A stretch of 17,780 nt of DNA from Epsilonproteobacteria bacterium 4484_65 (GTDB taxonomy: Bacteria; Campylobacterota; Campylobacteria; Campylobacterales; Sulfurovaceae): positions 1-17,780 of the forward strand of contig NATJ01000031.1 in assembly GCA_002085305.1 (NCBI GenBank), in the 5' to 3' direction. The translations under genes were made by a program, and so were the position numbers. This document shows, one piece after another, positions 14,374 through 17,780 of the stretch. The notes beneath the pieces were generated by a model. It saw only the letters and a program-made list of their open reading frames with translations. It ran no database searches and had not been told where the DNA came from. Position 1 is the stretch's first letter. Each line of letters opens with the position of its first letter.

Positions 14374-15565
14374 TCTCAACCCGTATATAAAGTTTCAGTA
14401 ACTGCACTTGCTTATCTATCTTATATATCTTTTGATCTAATTTTCTGATCTGTAAAGAGTTTTGCATAATATCAGCATCTAAAGAGGTTTTTTCTCCTGC
14501 CTGTACAAGATTTTTAGTCAAACGAAAAAGGCTTTTATAGATCTTTTCATCTTTTTGTGCCAAAATTATTTTTTTATCTAAGATACCCAAACTGTTATGT
14601 ATCCATTCATACTCTTCTTTTACTTGATCTTTTCTATCAAGTACTTGTGTTGCAGCTCTTAACTTTTCAACTTTACTGGCTTCTATATCTGTAAGTGAGT
14701 TAATATCAATGGGCATTGACACAGAAAATCCATAATTATAATATCGTTCTTCAAGCGTAGAGTTTGGTCCACCAAAAAGTGGGTTAAGATCTCCATCTGT
14801 ATATTGTCCCTGTAAAGAGACTGTTGGAAGATATTTCGCCATTGTTACATTAGCATTATATGCAGATTGTTCAGCACGGAGTCTATCTTTTTTTAATTCA
14901 AGGTTTTGTTCACTATAGTTGGTTTTACTCATCAATTTTAATGTAGGAAGACGTAAGCCATCTGGCTTTTTATCGCTTAGAAGTGAAAATCTCTGTTTTA
15001 ACTCCAAAAGATTTAATTCCAACTCAAGCAGTGTTGCTTCATCCTGACTCTTCTTTAAAATAGCTTGATCCAAAAAGCTGCTGTCCAACAAACCGGCATC
15101 ATAACTGTCACGTTTTTGACGTATATCTATTTTGTCATTTTTTATCAGATATTTCATTTTTTGCTGTTCAAGTTTATTCTTTTTCAAGTTAAAAAGTATA
15201 GAAACTGCATCACCGATCATTTTACGTTTTTGAAGTGTTAAGTCTGCTTCATTGGCATTACGAAGTGCCTGTGAATATTTAATCGCATAATAGATCCCGC
15301 CTGAACGGAATATAGGCTGGTCTATGATGACAGAAAAAGTACCTGTACCAATTGTTTTATCTCCAAACCGCGTAGTATAATCTTTGTTATACCGTAATTT
15401 TACAGGGTTTATCCAACTCTTTGAAAGCATATCACTCTCAAGTTCATTACTTTTAAAGTCATAATCAAAGAGTAACTCTTTATTGTTTGAAAGTATGTTG
15501 CCCAATTCATCTGCATGCAGCATGGAAGATATCAATAAACTACAAAGAAGAAATAACTTTTTCAA
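14363..15565 (-). CDS. TolC-family outer membrane protein
   Basis: An outer membrane channel-type protein of the TolC/outer membrane efflux family. After a signal peptide (KKLFLLCSLLISSMLHA) the protein is mostly long, charged helices, as expected for the periplasmic coiled-coil barrel, with two related halves; the beta-strand segments include TRFGDKTIGTGTFSVIIDQP and VSLQGQYTDGDL. The 400-residue length is slightly short for the family. I prefer a TTG start at 15563-15565, which follows GAGGGG and begins the signal peptide directly; the longer reading from 15652 adds 29 residues that cross the argD end and make no sense before a signal. ATGs at 15583 and 15592 are alternatives. It overlaps argD by 26 bp. 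No inner-membrane pump or adaptor gene is next to it, so its partner is elsewhere. Confidence 0.85.
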   Translation of the reverse strand: MKKLFLLCSLLISSMLHADELGNILSNNKELLFDYDFKSNELESDMLSKSWINPVKLRYNKDYTTRFGDKTIGTGTFSVIIDQPIFRSGGIYYAIKYSQALRNANEADLTLQKRKMIGDAVSILFNLKKNKLEQQKMKYLIKNDKIDIRQKRDSYDAGLLDSSFLDQAILKKSQDEATLLELELNLLELKQRFSLLSDKKPDGLRLPTLKLMSKTNYSEQNLELKKDRLRAEQSAYNANVTMAKYLPTVSLQGQYTDGDLNPLFGGPNSTLEERYYNYGFSVSMPIDINSLTDIEASKVEKLRAATQVLDRKDQVKEEYEWIHNSLGILDKKIILAQKDEKIYKSLFRLTKNLVQAGEKTSLDADIMQNSLQIRKLDQKIYKIDKQVQLLKLYIRVENVL

Positions 15566-16724
15566 AACGTTTGAACCCCTCATCGATTTCATTTTTATTA
15601 ATCGTAATACTTGGTAAAAATCGTACTGTATTTCGTCCAGCTTTAAGCACAATCAATCCTTCGGTCATACAGAGTTTTTGTACACTGGTTTGAATTTCAG
15701 AACTTTTCGCACGAAGACCTCTCATAAGCCCTAAACCAACTGCTTTTTCAAAAAGGTTTCCATAGTTTTTAACAATATTCTCTAACTTCTGTTCAAAGTA
15801 GAGATGTGCCTCAGCAACAGCACCACTCTCATACAGCGCTTCAAGTACATCCAACACAGCCAAGCCCGCAGAAGTACTCAGGTAGTTACCTCCGAAAGTA
15901 CTCCCGTGATCTCCAGCACTCAATACCTCTTTATGCTTCGTCATCACTGCACCGATAGGCACACCACCACCTAAGCCTTTTGCAAGCGTGATAATATCCG
16001 GCTCTATCTCATAGAGATTTGAAGCCAAAAACTCACCTGTACGATACACTCCTGTCTGTACTTCATCAACGATAAGCAAAATACCCTCTGCTTTTAAATG
16101 TGCCGCAAGTTCTTGTATCTCCTTTTTCTCAAAAGGCTGTACACCACCCTCACCTTGCACAAGTTCTACCAGTACTGCCACTGTTTCATCATCTATTGCC
16201 TTATACACATCTGCGATTGACTTTTCATAGGAAAATCCAGCCGGGTAAGGAGAAAAGTGTGGTGTATGAAAACTCTCTTGCCCCGTGGCTTTCACAGTAG
16301 TGATCGTACGTCCATGAAAAGAGTGTTCTAACGTAATGACCTTATAGCGCTTCTCATCAAAGTTGATCTCACCATATTTACGAGCGATCTTGATCGCCCC
16401 TTCATTCGCCTCTGCTCCAGAGTTCGCAAAGAAGATACCCATATCATAACCACTTAGCTCTACGATCTTCTGTGCCAGTTTAGCTTGAGGTTCTATTACT
16501 TGCAGATTTGAGATATGGATGATCTTCTTAGCCTGTTCACAAATAGCAAAAGCCAATTTCTCATTTCCATGTCCTACAGAGTTCACCCCTATACCAGAAG
16601 CAAAATCAATATAGTCTTTACCATTCTCATCATAGAGCGTTGATCCTATACCTCTTACAAAGTTCGTGTAGTCACGTGCATAGGTTTGAAGTACATATTT
16701 TTTATCTTGTTGTTCTAAGTTCAT
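15540..16724 (-). CDS. argD: Acetylornithine aminotransferase
   Basis: A pyridoxal-phosphate aminotransferase (class III) for the fourth step of arginine synthesis; many members also serve lysine synthesis as succinyldiaminopimelate aminotransferase. The 394 residues are complete: FFANSGAEANEGAIKIARK (98-116), HSFHGRT (134-140), VDEVQTGVYRTG (219-230), the cofactor lysine K249 in LAKGLGGGVPIGAV, and GSTFGGN. ATG at 16722-16724 has AGAGGA with good spacing inside the end of the oxidoreductase gene, which stops one base before it. The two are surely cotranscribed. Confidence 0.95.
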   Translation of the reverse strand: MNLEQQDKKYVLQTYARDYTNFVRGIGSTLYDENGKDYIDFASGIGVNSVGHGNEKLAFAICEQAKKIIHISNLQVIEPQAKLAQKIVELSGYDMGIFFANSGAEANEGAIKIARKYGEINFDEKRYKVITLEHSFHGRTITTVKATGQESFHTPHFSPYPAGFSYEKSIADVYKAIDDETVAVLVELVQGEGGVQPFEKKEIQELAAHLKAEGILLIVDEVQTGVYRTGEFLASNLYEIEPDIITLAKGLGGGVPIGAVMTKHKEVLSAGDHGSTFGGNYLSTSAGLAVLDVLEALYESGAVAEAHLYFEQKLENIVKNYGNLFEKAVGLGLMRGLRAKSSEIQTSVQKLCMTEGLIVLKAGRNTVRFLPSITINKNEIDEGFKRFEKVISSL

Positions 16725-16725
16725 T

Positions 16726-17780
16726 TTATTCCTCTATTCTTTCTATACTTACTTTCACTTCCTGATAACAGGCATTGTTCCCTTCTTCACTAAGAATGGC
16801 CGGAGTGAGGTAGTTGATACCCACTGTATTATTTGTTATCTGCACACAATCAAGACGAAGATCTTCATTGTGTTTTACGGTAAACTCGTGTTTACCGTGT
16901 TCAGAGCTTATCTGAACTCTTTCACCCTCACTGTATCCTAACTCTGGATGCAATTGTACCTTATCATCTCTAACAAACTGTGTATTGAGTGACTTGTTTG
17001 ATTTGGGCGAAAGTAACCAAAAAGTCTCATCCTCTTTTCTATTTTTACTTGTTTTGCGATATTTTGTAAAACGTTTTGTATTCACAAAGTCATCATCATA
17101 CTCTTCAATGAACTCAAACTCATCATCACCCTCTTCACCAAACCCTTCTGCATAAGGATCTGCTTCATAAGCAGCACTAACATGATGTTCACCCTCTTTT
17201 TCACATTGGTGTATCCATGCATCAATGTAGTATGACTCCTCTTGCAAACCTGAAAATCCAAAGGCATCAAACAGATACTTTGTAAAATCATATTCACTGA
17301 TACCGATGTCAGAATTCATTACTTTATTCATCTTCTCGACATACTGGTGCCCATAACTTAGCCTGACATCCTCTTTTTCAAAGAAGTTCTTTGCAGGGAT
17401 GACTATCTTTGCAAGTTTTGAAGTCTCATTCTCATGCAGTCCAAAGTAGATAAGGTTTTCTACACCCTCAAGTTCTTTTTTCACTCGATTGCTGTCTGGC
17501 ATAGACGCTGCAGGGTTACCCCCTTGCACCAGCACAGTATCAAAGTCTGAAAACTCTGTGGTTGCCTTTGGTACACGGTCACACTCCACTGAGAAAGGAT
17601 TATCAAACCCCAACTTGGAATTACCCAGGTAACTTACCCCACACCCCTCTTGTCCAAAAAGTCCAAGCGTTGCAGCCAACGAATCTATGGCATGCAATAC
17701 ATACGAACCTGTACTATATTTCTGCACACCTGCACCTACAAGAAAAACCACTTTTCTGTCACGCAGATAATTCAGCATAC
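16726..17780 (-). CDS. Molybdopterin oxidoreductase family protein, C-terminal part
   Basis: The open frame runs off the right edge, so the N-terminus with iron-sulfur and cofactor-binding parts is missing; the methionine codon at 17776-17778 is probably internal. Visible are VFLVGAGVQ, DTVLVQGGNPAASMPDSNRV (80-99 of the visible part), KIVIPAKNFFEKEDVRLSYGHQ, and a C-terminal dinucleotide-binding domain closing with NTVGINYLTPAILSEEGNNACYQEVKVSIE. These fit the formate dehydrogenase/NuoG superfamily. Between the domains, residues about 205-250 hold a strongly acidic stretch (EEGDDEFEFIEEYDDDF) and then a basic one (KRFTKYRKTSKNRK), which looks like an insertion. Which redox partner or substrate it has cannot be decided here; NuoG of complex I and a formate-dehydrogenase-like enzyme are both open. 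Confidence 0.8.
   Translation of the reverse strand, partial: MLNYLRDRKVVFLVGAGVQKYSTGSYVLHAIDSLAATLGLFGQEGCGVSYLGNSKLGFDNPFSVECDRVPKATTEFSDFDTVLVQGGNPAASMPDSNRVKKELEGVENLIYFGLHENETSKLAKIVIPAKNFFEKEDVRLSYGHQYVEKMNKVMNSDIGISEYDFTKYLFDAFGFSGLQEESYYIDAWIHQCEKEGEHHVSAAYEADPYAEGFGEEGDDEFEFIEEYDDDFVNTKRFTKYRKTSKNRKEDETFWLLSPKSNKSLNTQFVRDDKVQLHPELGYSEGERVQISSEHGKHEFTVKHNEDLRLDCVQITNNTVGINYLTPAILSEEGNNACYQEVKVSIERIEE

Noticed and set aside
15566..15652. Extended N-terminus of the TolC-family protein
   Set aside because: The extra 29 residues lie within argD in another frame and would place a signal peptide internally.
1..17780. CRISPR arrays, tRNA or rRNA genes, insertion sequences, phage genes
   Set aside because: No evenly spaced direct repeats, cloverleaf arms, rRNA-like stretches or transposase/integrase motifs were seen on either strand.

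Overview
The window looks like ordinary chromosome of a low-GC Campylobacterota (Epsilonproteobacteria) bacterium, closest in feel to Sulfurovum or Sulfurimonas. This rests on gene content and protein style: an RNase Y, a short MidA-type methyltransferase, an FtsY with the LDGTQGSS variant, an HsrA/CosR-like winged-helix regulator, CmoB, tightly overlapping operons and frequent GTG/TTG starts. No rRNA, tRNA, CRISPR array, transposase or phage gene was seen.

Layout, left to right. (1) 1-2883, minus strand: a packed operon reading a ferritin-like DUF455 protein, lpxK (lipid A 4'-kinase), argB (arginine synthesis) and the start of a periplasmic di-heme cytochrome c peroxidase that runs off the window and has a run of eight G in its ribosome-binding region. 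(2) 2899-3915: a glyoxalase-II-like metallo-hydrolase (+) converging on a hotdog thioesterase (-) across a palindrome that holds both stop codons. (3) 3916-4756: the most irregular stretch, with structured intergenic repeats, a REP-like hairpin and a response-regulator gene broken by a frameshift and internal loss. (4) 4757-6524, minus: a small unknown gene, a secreted cyclophilin and cmoB in one operon. (5) 6646-8769, minus: 5-formyltetrahydrofolate cyclo-ligase then rny. They diverge from (6) 8823-10412, plus: a TlpA-like lipoprotein and ftsY. The divergent gap is a 13-bp-arm palindrome with a TATAAT on each strand. (7) 10409-11098, minus: a plsC-type acyltransferase whose stop overlaps that of ftsY; it diverges from radA (11236-12588, plus) across a second palindrome containing TTGACA on both strands. 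(8) An internally shortened acpS and a small lipoprotein (plus). (9) 13384-17780, minus: a molybdopterin oxidoreductase C-terminus, argD, a TolC-family protein and a MidA-like methyltransferase, all overlapping or 1 bp apart.

Most genes are housekeeping: arginine synthesis (argB, argD), envelope lipids (lpxK, plsC), tRNA wobble modification (cmoB), RNA turnover (rny), protein targeting (ftsY) and recombination (radA). I found no convincing new multi-gene system. The observations most worth a second look are the acpS lacking its catalytic centre, the broken regulator, a possible frameshift at the start of the small lipoprotein (three damaged genes that could be real decay or assembly error), the two palindromic divergent promoters, the REP-like elements and a possible leaderless start for the DUF455 gene.
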